DNA of 64,000 nucleotides, from contig JAKVBZ010000009.1 in assembly GCA_022448645.1 (NCBI GenBank), forward strand, positions 1 to 64,000, written 5' to 3'. Shown in pieces: positions 36,730-45,668 of the stretch (within the stretch, counting starts at the first letter, position 1; each line of letters begins with the position of its first letter). Source of the stretch: Pirellulaceae bacterium. GTDB taxonomy: Bacteria; Planctomycetota; Planctomycetia; Pirellulales; Pirellulaceae. The position numbers and the translations under genes were made by a program. Under the pieces are notes generated by a model. The model saw only the letters and a list, made by a program, of their open reading frames with translations. It was not told where the DNA came from and made no database searches.

Positions 36730-38052
36730 ATGACTACTCCAGAACGCACTCTCAATGTCGCCATTGTTGGTGGCGGCATGTTTTTCGACGACATCATCGG
36801 CCAGACATTTAAAGATTTCATTCGCGGTGGAATTGGCGGGTCACTGACCAGCATCGGCATGAGCGCCTGGGCATCGCGTGTTGCCGACATCGGTATCCGG
36901 ATATCAGCCATTGGCACACGAAGTGAGCGAAGTGGTACTGCCGGCCGAATCGCTGCTTGGTTTGCCGAAGATTTTCCTGGCGAATCGATCGATGCTTGCT
37001 ATGGGGAAACCGTTTGGCAAGACATTCTCACCAAGCATCAACCAGATGTCTTATTCGTAGCCACACCAGATCACGTTCATACCCAACCGATTCTCGATGC
37101 GCTCGATGCTGGTTGTGATGTCATCACCGAAAAACCACTTTGTCTGACGATCGGAGAAGTCGACGAGATTCTTCAAAAAGCAGAATCAGGTGGGCGCATT
37201 GTTGCGGTGGACATGCACAAAAGGTTCGATCCGTTCGTACGCGAGATGATGCTAAATGCTAGAGAAAAATATGGCACCATCAACCGTGTCCGCGCCGTGT
37301 TGGAGGAGCCATTGGAGGTCAGCACAGACATATTTGCATGGGCCGAGCAAAGTAATCCGTTTGCCTACGTGGGATGTCATTGGCTGGACGTCGTACACCA
37401 CTACCTGCAAGTTAAACCGCGTGCCGTGTTTGCATCCGGACAGAAAAACTTGTTGATGCATTGGGACGAGCATCACACTGAAATCGCACGTCGGAGAGGT
37501 GTCGATCCCACATCCTTCAAGCGACAGCACCCTATCCAAACGTGGGACAGTATCGATGTGGCGGTGACTTATCACGATGGCATGCGAGGAGACTACAACA
37601 ACAACTGGATCAATCCGGAGGAGTTTGAGGGCGCCGTCAACCAGGAAATAGAGCTCTACGGCATTTATGGACGTGGTTTCGTGGATCAGCAGGACCGAGG
37701 ATTTCGTGAAGCGGTCATTGGTGACGGCTCCCGTACCCGAAATCCAACCTTTGGAGGTCGCGTCCGTCACCAAGGTGGTCATCTGGAGCTATTCGGTTAC
37801 GGTAAAGCCTCGATCGCCTCGGGATTGCTCGCGATCATGCGGCGACGTCTTTTCGACGAGTCGCTGGAGGATTTGGACGAAACGTATCCCACAGCTGCCA
37901 GCCAGCGGGATGTCGTGCAGGTCATCGAAGCGGCTTCGCTGGTTGCCGAAAAGAATTACCAGCACCTTCAGGCAGGCCGAGGCACTCCCGTGACGGCGCA
38001 GCTGACCGATACGGAGATCCGAATCGTAGAGCCTGCTGAAACATCCGCTTAG
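36730..38052 (+). CDS. Gfo/Idh/MocA family NAD(P)-dependent oxidoreductase
   Basis: The ATG at 36730 gives 440 residues starting with the Rossmann motif NVAIVGGGMFFDD. VLFVATPDHVHTQPILDAL and CDVITEKPLCLTIGEVDEIL contain the EKP motif with the catalytic lysine of the family. VDMHKRFDPFVREMM and GCHWLDVVHHYL (HxxxxxH) fit the sugar-binding half. It should oxidise or reduce a sugar, sugar acid or inositol in the cytoplasm. The end of the gene overlaps the convergent aldehyde dehydrogenase stop by four bases (38049-38052), so the two are not cotranscribed. The exact substrate is not visible. Confidence 0.9.
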   Translation: MTTPERTLNVAIVGGGMFFDDIIGQTFKDFIRGGIGGSLTSIGMSAWASRVADIGIRISAIGTRSERSGTAGRIAAWFAEDFPGESIDACYGETVWQDILTKHQPDVLFVATPDHVHTQPILDALDAGCDVITEKPLCLTIGEVDEILQKAESGGRIVAVDMHKRFDPFVREMMLNAREKYGTINRVRAVLEEPLEVSTDIFAWAEQSNPFAYVGCHWLDVVHHYLQVKPRAVFASGQKNLLMHWDEHHTEIARRRGVDPTSFKRQHPIQTWDSIDVAVTYHDGMRGDYNNNWINPEEFEGAVNQEIELYGIYGRGFVDQQDRGFREAVIGDGSRTRNPTFGGRVRHQGGHLELFGYGKASIASGLLAIMRRRLFDESLEDLDETYPTAASQRDVVQVIEAASLVAEKNYQHLQAGRGTPVTAQLTDTEIRIVEPAETSA

Positions 38053-39566
38053 TCGAGGTCGAACTGGACACCTTGGGCCAACGGTAGGTCGTGGCTGCCG
38101 TTGATGGTGCACGTCTGCCGTCGCATGTAAGCCTTCCAGGCATCACTGCCCGCTTCGCGTCCCCCACCGGTATCCTTTTCACCACCAAAAGCACCACCGA
38201 TCTCGGCGCCGGACGTGCCAATGTTGATATTGGCTATGCCGCAGTCGCTTCCAACGGGTGACAGAAACATTTCGGCTTCTTGCAGATCGTCGGTGAAGAT
38301 GGCGGACGAAAGACCTTGATCCACGTCGTTGTGAATCTCGATGGCTTCATCCAATTCGTCATAAGTCAGCATGTATAAGATTGGCGCAAAGGTTTCTTGG
38401 CGCACCACGGCCATCTCTCGGTGAGCTTTCACCAAAGCCGGTGCCACAAAAAACCCAGGTCGCTCAAGACGTGCACCGCCGCAGAGGATCTCAGCTCCCG
38501 CTTCTCGTCCTTCTTGCAGGGCGTTCATCATGGCTGTCACGGCCGCGTCGTTGATCAGTGGACCCATCAGCACATGTTCTTGAAGAGGATCACCGATGCG
38601 AATACTGGTATAGGCTTGTCGCAGCCGTTCGGCAAAAGACCCGGCGACGGATCGGTGAATGATTAAACGACGCAGAGTCGTGCATCGCTGACCGGCTGTC
38701 CCAACCGCCGCGAACAGGACGGCGCGCAATGCCAGGTCCATGTTCGCTTGAGGAGTGATGATGACAGCGTTATTGCCACCCAATTCCAATAAGCTCCGCC
38801 CCAGCCTGGCAGCCACTCGTTGGCCGATGGCACGACCCATCTGACAACTTCCCGTTGCCGAGATGAGTGGCAAGCGACGATCGTCCGCCATCCATTCTCC
38901 CGTTTCATGACCAGTACCGATGCACAGGCTGAAAACATTGGGTACACCGTTCTCTTGCATGACACGATTAACAATGTGCTGCACGGCAATTGCGGTCAAA
39001 GGTGATTCCGGCGACGGTTTCCATAGGGTTGCGTTTCCGCAGACGGCGGCGACAGCGGCATTCCAGGCCCAGACTGCCACTGGGAAATTGAACGCCGTGA
39101 GGACACCGACCGGTCCCAAAGGTTGCCACTGTTCCATCATGCGATGACCGGGCCGCTCGCTGGCGATCGTTAGGCCAAAGAGTTGTCGAGAAAGACCGGT
39201 CGCCAGATCGCACATGTCGATCATTTCCTGGACTTCTCCGGCACCTTCGGATCGGATTTTGCCAACTTCCAAAGAAACCAGGTCCCCCAGGTCGTCTTTG
39301 TGTTGACGAAGTGCGATGCCTAACTGACGGATGATCTCTCCGCGTTGTGGTGCGGGTGTAGTCTGCCACCGATGGAACGATGCTTGCGCTTGACCCACGA
39401 CGTTGTCATAGTCGGCACGTCCAGCAGTTTGCACGGCCGCGATGGGTTCACCCGTTGTTGGATTGATCGAAACGATCTGGTCCCCATCAGGCTGGATCCA
39501 CCCATCGGCGTAAACACCGCTGTTAACACTAGAAATACCTAGTCGATCAAGAAGAGCGTCCATCAT
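38049..39566 (-). CDS. ALDH7-type aldehyde dehydrogenase (aminoadipate-semialdehyde dehydrogenase-like)
   Basis: The 505-residue protein is an NAD-dependent aldehyde dehydrogenase: ELGGNN carries the general base Glu261 and TAGQRCTT the nucleophile Cys295. The ending EIGGAFGGEKDTGGGREAGS, then WKAYMRRQTCTING and LPLAQGVQFD, is the signature of the ALDH7 group (antiquitin/AmaB). Members oxidise 2-aminoadipate 6-semialdehyde to 2-aminoadipate in lysine degradation. Its start overlaps the aminotransferase stop by one base (TAATG), and a 2-oxoadipate dioxygenase-like gene lies just beyond. Context thus supports lysine catabolism. Osmotic or general aldehyde detoxification is the alternative known for the group. 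Confidence 0.93.
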   Translation of the reverse strand: MMDALLDRLGISSVNSGVYADGWIQPDGDQIVSINPTTGEPIAAVQTAGRADYDNVVGQAQASFHRWQTTPAPQRGEIIRQLGIALRQHKDDLGDLVSLEVGKIRSEGAGEVQEMIDMCDLATGLSRQLFGLTIASERPGHRMMEQWQPLGPVGVLTAFNFPVAVWAWNAAVAAVCGNATLWKPSPESPLTAIAVQHIVNRVMQENGVPNVFSLCIGTGHETGEWMADDRRLPLISATGSCQMGRAIGQRVAARLGRSLLELGGNNAVIITPQANMDLALRAVLFAAVGTAGQRCTTLRRLIIHRSVAGSFAERLRQAYTSIRIGDPLQEHVLMGPLINDAAVTAMMNALQEGREAGAEILCGGARLERPGFFVAPALVKAHREMAVVRQETFAPILYMLTYDELDEAIEIHNDVDQGLSSAIFTDDLQEAEMFLSPVGSDCGIANINIGTSGAEIGGAFGGEKDTGGGREAGSDAWKAYMRRQTCTINGSHDLPLAQGVQFDLD

Positions 39567-40930
39567 TATAATTGTTGTTGGCTTATTTTGGTGACTTCGG
39601 TGAGTGCTTCATCGAGGATGGCAATGGCGATTTCGGCTTGCTCTTCGGAAACGATTAGAGGTGGGCAGAAACGCACCGTGCTTTCTCCGCAACTCAGCAA
39701 CAGAAGGCCTTTGTGAAAACAACGTTGAATTACTTCTTCACATTCGTCAGTCGCTTGTTGATTAGCATCATTGTGGCGAACCAGTTCAGCCCCAATCATT
39801 AATCCGCGGCCACGAACGTTCCCTAGCAATGGTTGTTTGGCTTGCAGTTCTCGCAATTTCTCTAGCAGGAAATTACCGACCCGAGCAGCATTCTCGATTA
39901 AGGATTCCTGGAGCAGTGCGATGGTTTCCAACGCAGCCGCACAGGAAACTGGATTGCCACCGAACGTGCTGGCGTGGGATCCGCGCCCCCAATTCATGAC
40001 TTCATCGCGCGCTACAATGGCACCGAGCGGCATGCCCGATGCGATCCCCTTCGCAAGGCAGATAATGTCGGGCTCAATGCCCCAATGCTCCATGGCGAAC
40101 ATTTTTCCAGTGCGACCCATGCCGGATTGCACCTCGTCCGCGATGAACAAGATATCGTGTTTTTCTGCGATTGCCTTCAGCTGCCGATGGAAATGATCGG
40201 GTGGTACGATGTACCCTCCTTCACCCTGAATCGGCTCCACAAAAAAAGCAGCGATTTCCCGAGGACTAACTGTCTTGGTAAATATTTTCTCCTCCAGCGC
40301 TTGCAGCGTGCTGTCACAGCAGCCTTCCTCATTTGGCCGTAATGGACAGCGATAGCAATGGGGGTAGTCGACGTGGGTGACACCGGGAACCAACGGCGAA
40401 AAGTCTTGGCGTTGTGTGACTTTACTTCCGGTGAGCGAAAGCGCTCCCATGGTTCGGCCATGAAAAGCACCGAAAAATGCGATCATGTGTTGCCGTTTGG
40501 TGTGATGCCTTGCGAGCTTAAAAGCCGCTTCGACCGCTTCAGCACCACTGTTCGTGAAAAAGACCCGCTGGGGTCCGTTACCCGGAACGATTTCGGCTAG
40601 TTTTTGGGCCAAATCGCGTTGAGGTGCGTAATAGAAGTCAGTCCCGGACATATGCAACAATTGTTCGGCTTGACGCTGAACGGCTCGCACGACACGAGGA
40701 TGACAGTGGCCGGTCGAACAGACGGCAATACCAGCTGTAAAATCGAGAAAACGATTACCATCCATATCTTCGACAATCGCGCCATGAGCTCGACGCACTG
40801 CCAGTGGGTAAGCACGAGTGTAGGAACCGGAAGTAAACTGTTCATCCGTTTCAATCAGCTTTTTCGATTTGGGGCCGGGTAATGACGTTCGTATTTCTGG
40901 AACCGTTTCCGCGCGTCGCGACCAAAGCAT
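39566..40930 (-). CDS. Class III PLP-dependent aminotransferase (lysine/4-aminobutyrate type)
   Basis: With the ATG at 40930, preceded by CGGAG, the product has 454 residues. It shows the class III landmarks: LDFTAGIAVCSTGHCHP, FFTNSGAEAVEAAFKLAR for phosphate binding, FFGAFHGRTMGALSLTGSK, LFIADEVQSGMGRTGK with the PLP-binding Asp, and DIICLAKGIASGMPLGA with the Schiff-base Lys294. The cysteine-rich insert CYRCPLRPNEEGCC is a feature of some 4-aminobutyrate and lysine 6-aminotransferase-like members. Coupling to the ALDH7 gene suggests that it produces the aminoadipate semialdehyde from lysine, or transaminates 2-aminoadipate to 2-oxoadipate. 4-Aminobutyrate aminotransferase remains possible. 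Confidence 0.92.
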   Translation of the reverse strand: MLWSRRAETVPEIRTSLPGPKSKKLIETDEQFTSGSYTRAYPLAVRRAHGAIVEDMDGNRFLDFTAGIAVCSTGHCHPRVVRAVQRQAEQLLHMSGTDFYYAPQRDLAQKLAEIVPGNGPQRVFFTNSGAEAVEAAFKLARHHTKRQHMIAFFGAFHGRTMGALSLTGSKVTQRQDFSPLVPGVTHVDYPHCYRCPLRPNEEGCCDSTLQALEEKIFTKTVSPREIAAFFVEPIQGEGGYIVPPDHFHRQLKAIAEKHDILFIADEVQSGMGRTGKMFAMEHWGIEPDIICLAKGIASGMPLGAIVARDEVMNWGRGSHASTFGGNPVSCAAALETIALLQESLIENAARVGNFLLEKLRELQAKQPLLGNVRGRGLMIGAELVRHNDANQQATDECEEVIQRCFHKGLLLLSCGESTVRFCPPLIVSEEQAEIAIAILDEALTEVTKISQQQL

Positions 40931-41059
40931 GGGTTGTCTCCGATGAGCTGCCTTGCAGCGAATGGTGAAATAAATCAACAACGCCTCTGCTTGAATCCTA
41001 CGGTACAATTCAAAGTAGGCAAGTTTTGCGCCGCTTCAATTTCACCAAGGAGTACTCGG

Positions 41060-42022
41060 ATGATTCACCCGACGACCATGGGCATACTCGGCCCTCATCA
41101 ACATATTAACGCCCGAGACCAACGGGAGCAGTTTGCGTTGGTTCTATTCGACCTGTTGTGGGACCGTTACCGCAGCCGGGTATCATACGTGGCGGAATAC
41201 GAGCGCATCATCGAAGAGGCTGGCGCTAAATTTGTGAATGACCATATTGCTTTTCGTACACTGGCTACCAACGAGCCGTCGACCGGCATCGCTTCGTTGT
41301 CGCGCATCTTCGAAGCACTTGGATTTCGGCCCCGTGGCGTTTATTACTTTCCTGATAAACATCTGAATGCCATTCATTATCAGCACCGTAACCCACGTTT
41401 TCCTAAGCTGTTTATTTCTGAGCTGAAGACTTGGGAACTGGGCAGCGAGGTGCGTGACGCAATCTCCGATACTTTTGGGACTCACCGTGATCCGATCAGC
41501 GATGAGACCTTGGCCCGAATCGCTTCAGTTCATCGGATTCGTGAAGAACAACAGACGATGCTCATGCAGACGATTCTGTCTCATTTTCATGACGTTCCGT
41601 GGGCACCCGCTAGTCGCGAAGCCATCTCGACGGTTCATGAAGCGAGTCAGTATGCAGCCTGGGTTTTGGCGCATGGCTACAATGTTAACCACTTCACCTC
41701 TTTAGTGAACTCTCATGGAGTTGAACAGTTAGACAGCATTGAAAAAACGATCGACGTGCTCCGTAGTACAGGCGTGCCGATGAAGAAAGAGATCGAAGGA
41801 AAACCGGGATCCAAATTGCGTCAGTCGGCAACCGAGGCGGTCGTCATCGACATAGAAGTGCGTGACGGGAATCAGTTGGTGACAGTGCCCTGGACCTATG
41901 CGTATTTTGAATTGGCCGAACGGAACGACATTGTCGATCCGGAAACGAGTAAAATGACTCGTTTTGAAGGTTTTTTGGGGCCGCAAGCGACGAACTTGTT
42001 TGAAATGACTCGTCGCGGCTAA
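41060..42022 (+). CDS. DUF1338 protein, 2-oxoadipate dioxygenase/decarboxylase (HglS) family
   Basis: The ATG at 41060 has AAGGAG at 41047-41052, which fixes the start over the longer frame; the product has 320 residues. It matches DUF1338, the family of HglS/YdcJ, an iron enzyme that turns 2-oxoadipate into D-2-hydroxyglutarate with oxygen. Candidate metal ligands are His62 (NDHIAFRT), His211 (GYNVNHFTS) and Glu284 (YAYFELAE), with spacing like the known enzyme. RFEGFLGPQATNLFEMT closes the family domain. It stands divergent to the aminotransferase-ALDH7 pair, 129 bases away, which makes a lysine-to-2-hydroxyglutarate route likely. Function in this organism is inferred. Confidence 0.9.
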   Translation: MIHPTTMGILGPHQHINARDQREQFALVLFDLLWDRYRSRVSYVAEYERIIEEAGAKFVNDHIAFRTLATNEPSTGIASLSRIFEALGFRPRGVYYFPDKHLNAIHYQHRNPRFPKLFISELKTWELGSEVRDAISDTFGTHRDPISDETLARIASVHRIREEQQTMLMQTILSHFHDVPWAPASREAISTVHEASQYAAWVLAHGYNVNHFTSLVNSHGVEQLDSIEKTIDVLRSTGVPMKKEIEGKPGSKLRQSATEAVVIDIEVRDGNQLVTVPWTYAYFELAERNDIVDPETSKMTRFEGFLGPQATNLFEMTRRG

Positions 42023-42057
42023 GCTTCGGCTAGCGGCACGACTGCTGCGTTGGTTGA

Positions 42058-42120
42058 TGTCATCCTGAGGATCGGTTGGAACACGTCTCACAAAGACACT
42101 TGGCTAAACTCAGGATGACA
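42058..42120. terminator. 12-base inverted repeat between convergent genes
   Basis: TGTCATCCTGAG at 42058-42069 is perfectly complementary to CTCAGGATGACA at 42109-42120, around a 39-base loop that itself holds a small stem (GTCT, loop CACAA, AGAC). It lies between the ends of the rightward DUF1338 gene and the leftward peptidase gene, the right place for a bidirectional terminator. There is no T-run, so factor-dependent termination or a dispersed repeat element are equally possible. Confidence 0.45.
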
Positions 42121-42231
42121 ATGGCGGGCATTTTGAACTCGACGGTTTGCGCTACTCGGCAAAGGATGAATGACTGCGGTGCGGCTTATTTGGTTTTTTC
42201 GTGCAGAGCCAGAATCACCTAGTAACTTCAG

Positions 42232-44037
42232 CTACAGTAGCTCGTCAAGCTCATTGACCAGTTGCTCGAACTTCCCCAGTGCTGTCTGGACCGGTTCAGG
42301 ACTTTCCATGTCTACGCCCGCATCGCGTAGCAGGTCGAGTGGATCTTGAGCGCAACCGGACCGCAAGAAGTTCAAATAATCTTCGAGTTCGGCCGAGCCT
42401 CCCTGGAGCACGCGCTGGCTTAGTGCGATGGCCGCCGACATTCCCGTGGCGTACTTGTAGACGTAGAACGCGCGGTAGAAGTGGGGGATCCGCAAGCATT
42501 CCAGTTCCAGCTCATTATCAATCTGGAAATCTGGTCCGAAGTAATCGTGCAGTAAGCCTCCGTACATGTGTCGCAGCGCCTCCACAGTCAATGGCTCACC
42601 CGACTCGACCATTTCATGTGAGAGTTTCTCAAATTCTGCAAACATGGTTTGCCGGATGATCGTACCGCGGATATCATCAATGGCGCGATTGATCAAATAG
42701 GCTCGCTGGTTAGTATCGTCGGCTTTTTCTAATAAATAGTGGCCGAGCAGTTCTTCGTTAAAAGTACTGGCGACTTCTGCGACGAAAATGGTGTAGTTGT
42801 AGTATTCGTATGGTTGGCACTGTGACGACAAATGCGAGTGCATGGAGTGTCCCGCTTCATGTGTTAACGTGAAGACATCGTTAAACACCGTCGGCTTATA
42901 GTTCATCATGATGTACGGGTCGCCGTCGTACGAACCTGCACTAAACGCACCTGCCTGCTTGCCGACGTTAGGATACCGATCGCACCAACGCCCCTTCAGT
43001 CCTTGAGTAAGTACCTGGCAATATTCATCTCCCAAGGGAGCTAACGAGTTGATTGTCAATTGGACAGCTTCGTCCCAAGTGCGTTCGATTTCCAGGTCCG
43101 ATAAAATCGGTACGTACGTGTCGTAGTGATGAATCTCGTCCAATCCCATTTTCTGGCGACGTACTTCGTAGTAGCGGTGTACGGTTGGCAGATTCTGTCG
43201 CACGGCTGCGATCAGTTGTTCGTATACTGATTGAGGTACGTTGTCCGGAAACAAGGCTGCCTGTAAGGCGCTCTCGTACCCACGAACTTTGGCATGGTAC
43301 ACGTCCTTTTGAATCGAGCCTTGCAGGGCCGCGGCCAAGGTGTTCTCGTGAGCCGTAAATTCTTCGTAGTATTGGTGAAACGCCGTGCGACGGACGGTTG
43401 GATCGGGTGAGTTCAACAGTTGCATGAAGGTGGCATTGCTGAGTTCGATTCGTTCTCCTTGCTCGTTGGTGATCTCACCGAACTTTAAGTCCACGTTGTG
43501 CAGCTGCTCAAACACCTTCCCTGCTGTTTGGCCCATTTCTCCTTGCATCGCTAGCAAGCGTTCCTCGCACTCGCTCAACGTATGGGGCTGGAATCGCAGC
43601 AACCTTTCGATCAATAAACGATAGGGCTGTAGCAAGTCGTCTTCCAAGAATGTGCGAATGGTCTCCGTGGGAATGGCGATGATCTCGGGACGAATATAGC
43701 TGGCTGCCTCGGCCGCCTTTGTTGCCATATTGGTAAAACGCCCCTGCATACGTTGGTACGTACTGTTTCCTTGGTCTTCGGTCGTTTTCAAAAATGCATA
43801 GTATGCCAATCTTTCACTTAAGCGATCGACGGCCGAATCAAATCGCAAACAATCAGCCAACCGCTCGGCACTCTGCGACAACTGGCCCTGAAACTGTGAG
43901 TATTCCTCGATCTGTGATTCCCAACGTTGAAAATCAGCCTCCCAGGCGTCCTCGTTCGGATACAAACTAGACAGATCCCAGGTGTCTGCCGCAGCCACTT
44001 CGCTGCGTTCGGGAAGTTTTTGTACTTTTGTTGTCAT
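42232..44037 (-). CDS. pepF: Oligoendopeptidase F (M3 family metallopeptidase)
   Basis: The 601-residue cytoplasmic peptidase starts at the ATG at 44037 (a TTG seven codons earlier is the alternative). The zinc site is VFTLTHEAGHSMHSHLSSQ (HEXXH plus a later Glu in VAEVASTFNEELL), the M3B arrangement of PepF. The N-terminal helical half (WDLSSLYPNEDAWEADFQRW) and the C-terminal RIPHFYRAFYVYKYATGMSA, a PepF signature, are intact. It should cut short peptides of about 7-17 residues in the cytoplasm. The gene stands alone between the convergent DUF1338 gene and the divergent NRDE gene. Confidence 0.95.
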   Translation of the reverse strand: MTTKVQKLPERSEVAAADTWDLSSLYPNEDAWEADFQRWESQIEEYSQFQGQLSQSAERLADCLRFDSAVDRLSERLAYYAFLKTTEDQGNSTYQRMQGRFTNMATKAAEAASYIRPEIIAIPTETIRTFLEDDLLQPYRLLIERLLRFQPHTLSECEERLLAMQGEMGQTAGKVFEQLHNVDLKFGEITNEQGERIELSNATFMQLLNSPDPTVRRTAFHQYYEEFTAHENTLAAALQGSIQKDVYHAKVRGYESALQAALFPDNVPQSVYEQLIAAVRQNLPTVHRYYEVRRQKMGLDEIHHYDTYVPILSDLEIERTWDEAVQLTINSLAPLGDEYCQVLTQGLKGRWCDRYPNVGKQAGAFSAGSYDGDPYIMMNYKPTVFNDVFTLTHEAGHSMHSHLSSQCQPYEYYNYTIFVAEVASTFNEELLGHYLLEKADDTNQRAYLINRAIDDIRGTIIRQTMFAEFEKLSHEMVESGEPLTVEALRHMYGGLLHDYFGPDFQIDNELELECLRIPHFYRAFYVYKYATGMSAAIALSQRVLQGGSAELEDYLNFLRSGCAQDPLDLLRDAGVDMESPEPVQTALGKFEQLVNELDELL

Positions 44038-44398
44038 ACGGCTACTTTCGCGGAACAAGGTTGACTCGACCTTAAGTGGCTAAATGGGATTCATGTGGGA
44101 CAGCGGAAGTCCCATTAAGTCAGTGATCGTACTTGGAGTGCCACTTCACTCAAGAGAATAACGGCATGTTTTGCCAAACATTTCGTCAGCCCTCTTGGCA
44201 AACTTTATGCATCAAACAAGTTAGGAATTACGGGGCTGCCCCGCAAGTCAGCTTAATTGCCAGGGTTTCCCATCCCCCTCCAAAAAAAAGGTGTCGAATA
44301 GCCCATTTGGGGGTGTCGGCTCGTTCGCTGAATTTATACATTCGAAGAGCAGATGGGCAACTTGCCTGGCAGCATTTTTCACACGAGAGAACCAATCT
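44038..44398. other. Intergenic region between divergent peptidase and NRDE genes
   Basis: These 361 bases hold the start regions of both flanking genes. An in-frame upstream extension of the NRDE gene (from 44291) has no support because the family starts at the Met-Cys encoded at 44399. A run of seven A in a C/A-rich patch (CCCCTCCAAAAAAAAGG at about 44275-44292) is the only notable local feature. Confidence 0.45.
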
Positions 44399-45172
44399 AT
44401 GTGCCTATTGGCGATTCAGTATCAATTAGTCCCCGAAGCCCCTGTCTTAATTGCCGCTAATCGAGAAGAGTATTACGACCGTAAATCTCAGGCTCCAGCG
44501 ATTCAGTCTGGAAAACCACGAGTTTTAGGCGGAATCGATTTAGTGGCAGGCGGTACTTGGCTCGGGGTCAATCAGCATGGAATGTTGGTCGCCGCGTGCA
44601 ATCGACGAAAAACATTTCCACCTCAGGCCCCCCTGTCTAGGGGCGTTTTGTGCCGTGAGCTGCTGAAATGCAGTTCTGCTCACGAAGCGGCTCATCTGGC
44701 GTTTGAGGAGTTATCTGCAGGGCAGTATGACGGTGTGAATTTCGTCGCTGCCGATGCGAAAAGCGGACACGTCGTACACGGTGGCGATCATCTGGAAATC
44801 GTCGACCTGCAAGAGGGGTTGAGCATTATTTCAAACAATAATGTGAACGATCCACGCGATGAACGTGTTCAGATGGCACAAAGGCTGCTCACGTTGCAGC
44901 AACTCGATTCACCAGTCAAATTTTTGGCGGTGGCCAGCAAAGTCTTTGCTCGTAGCCCGTCACCACCAGGCCGGCCTAGCATCATCTTGCGGGGCAAGGA
45001 AAAAGGCACGGTCAGCTCGACGTTGATTTCGCTTGGTGCCAAACCTCGTGATGCGATCTACCAGTACTCGCCAGGCCCACCCGACCAGTATAAATACGAA
45101 GATTTCTCGCCACTCCTGCGAGATATTCTCAGTCGCGGACTGCGGGAAGCTCGTCAAAAGGCAAAAACATAG
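44399..45172 (+). CDS. NRDE (TANGO2-like) family protein
   Basis: The 257-residue protein starts MCLLAIQYQLVPEAPVLIAANREEYYDR: the Met-Cys start and the NREE version of the NRDE motif define the family. GGIDLVAGGTWLGVNQHGML follows as expected, with SRGVLCREL and LSIISNNNVNDP further on. The second-residue cysteine suggests an N-terminal nucleophile-type enzyme, as structural work on the fold implies, but the biochemical role is unsettled. TANGO2 relatives have been linked to haem or lipid handling. No signal peptide is present. It is probably monocistronic. Confidence 0.9.
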   Translation: MCLLAIQYQLVPEAPVLIAANREEYYDRKSQAPAIQSGKPRVLGGIDLVAGGTWLGVNQHGMLVAACNRRKTFPPQAPLSRGVLCRELLKCSSAHEAAHLAFEELSAGQYDGVNFVAADAKSGHVVHGGDHLEIVDLQEGLSIISNNNVNDPRDERVQMAQRLLTLQQLDSPVKFLAVASKVFARSPSPPGRPSIILRGKEKGTVSSTLISLGAKPRDAIYQYSPGPPDQYKYEDFSPLLRDILSRGLREARQKAKT

Positions 45173-45668
45173 CCCTCTTCCGTTTCCGTTAAAAAATTCT
45201 TCCCGTGGCTGAGGCAATGTCAGCTCTCGCCTAACACTCCGGTCGAACAGGTTCCGGCTGTGGCCACGTGAGCGCTTCCAGCCTTGGAGTATCTGAAGAG
45301 GGATTCGAATACTAGCTCGCAGTCCTGTAAGCGCTTGGGTCCCATCCTATGGGTGAGTCGAAGTGAGCGAATGGTTGATTTGCACTTCGTCAGATAAGGC
45401 ACCGTCATGCTGCGCCTCCTACAAATGTCGGTACCTGCGATATTCATTCCATCACGGGACAAGTCCGTAAGGATCGTCTTGGCGGTCGAGATCTTTCTTG
45501 GCATCTATCGACGACCGTGACAAGTTCTTCGTGGATGTTCTCTTATTCGCTAAGAAACCATGCGCCGTTCCGCGACATATCGTCACAGGCGGATCACGTG
45601 CGTGACATACAAAATCTTTTGCATTACATTGACTGGGGTCAGACGACTTGTTCCAACCGCAAATTACC
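45173..45668. other. Intergenic region, no supported gene
   Basis: About 495 bases contain minus-strand frames of 94 and 87 codons that overlap each other and match nothing I recognise. Small stems are present (for example CCCAT, loop CCT, ATGGG near 45344). The cysteine- and arginine-rich frames look like non-coding sequence or the residue of an old gene. The promoter of the HD-domain gene should lie at its right end. Confidence 0.4.

Noticed and set aside
45290..45320. GGGATTCGAAT stretch resembling a tRNA T-loop
   Set aside because: No cloverleaf can be formed around it and no acceptor stem is present.
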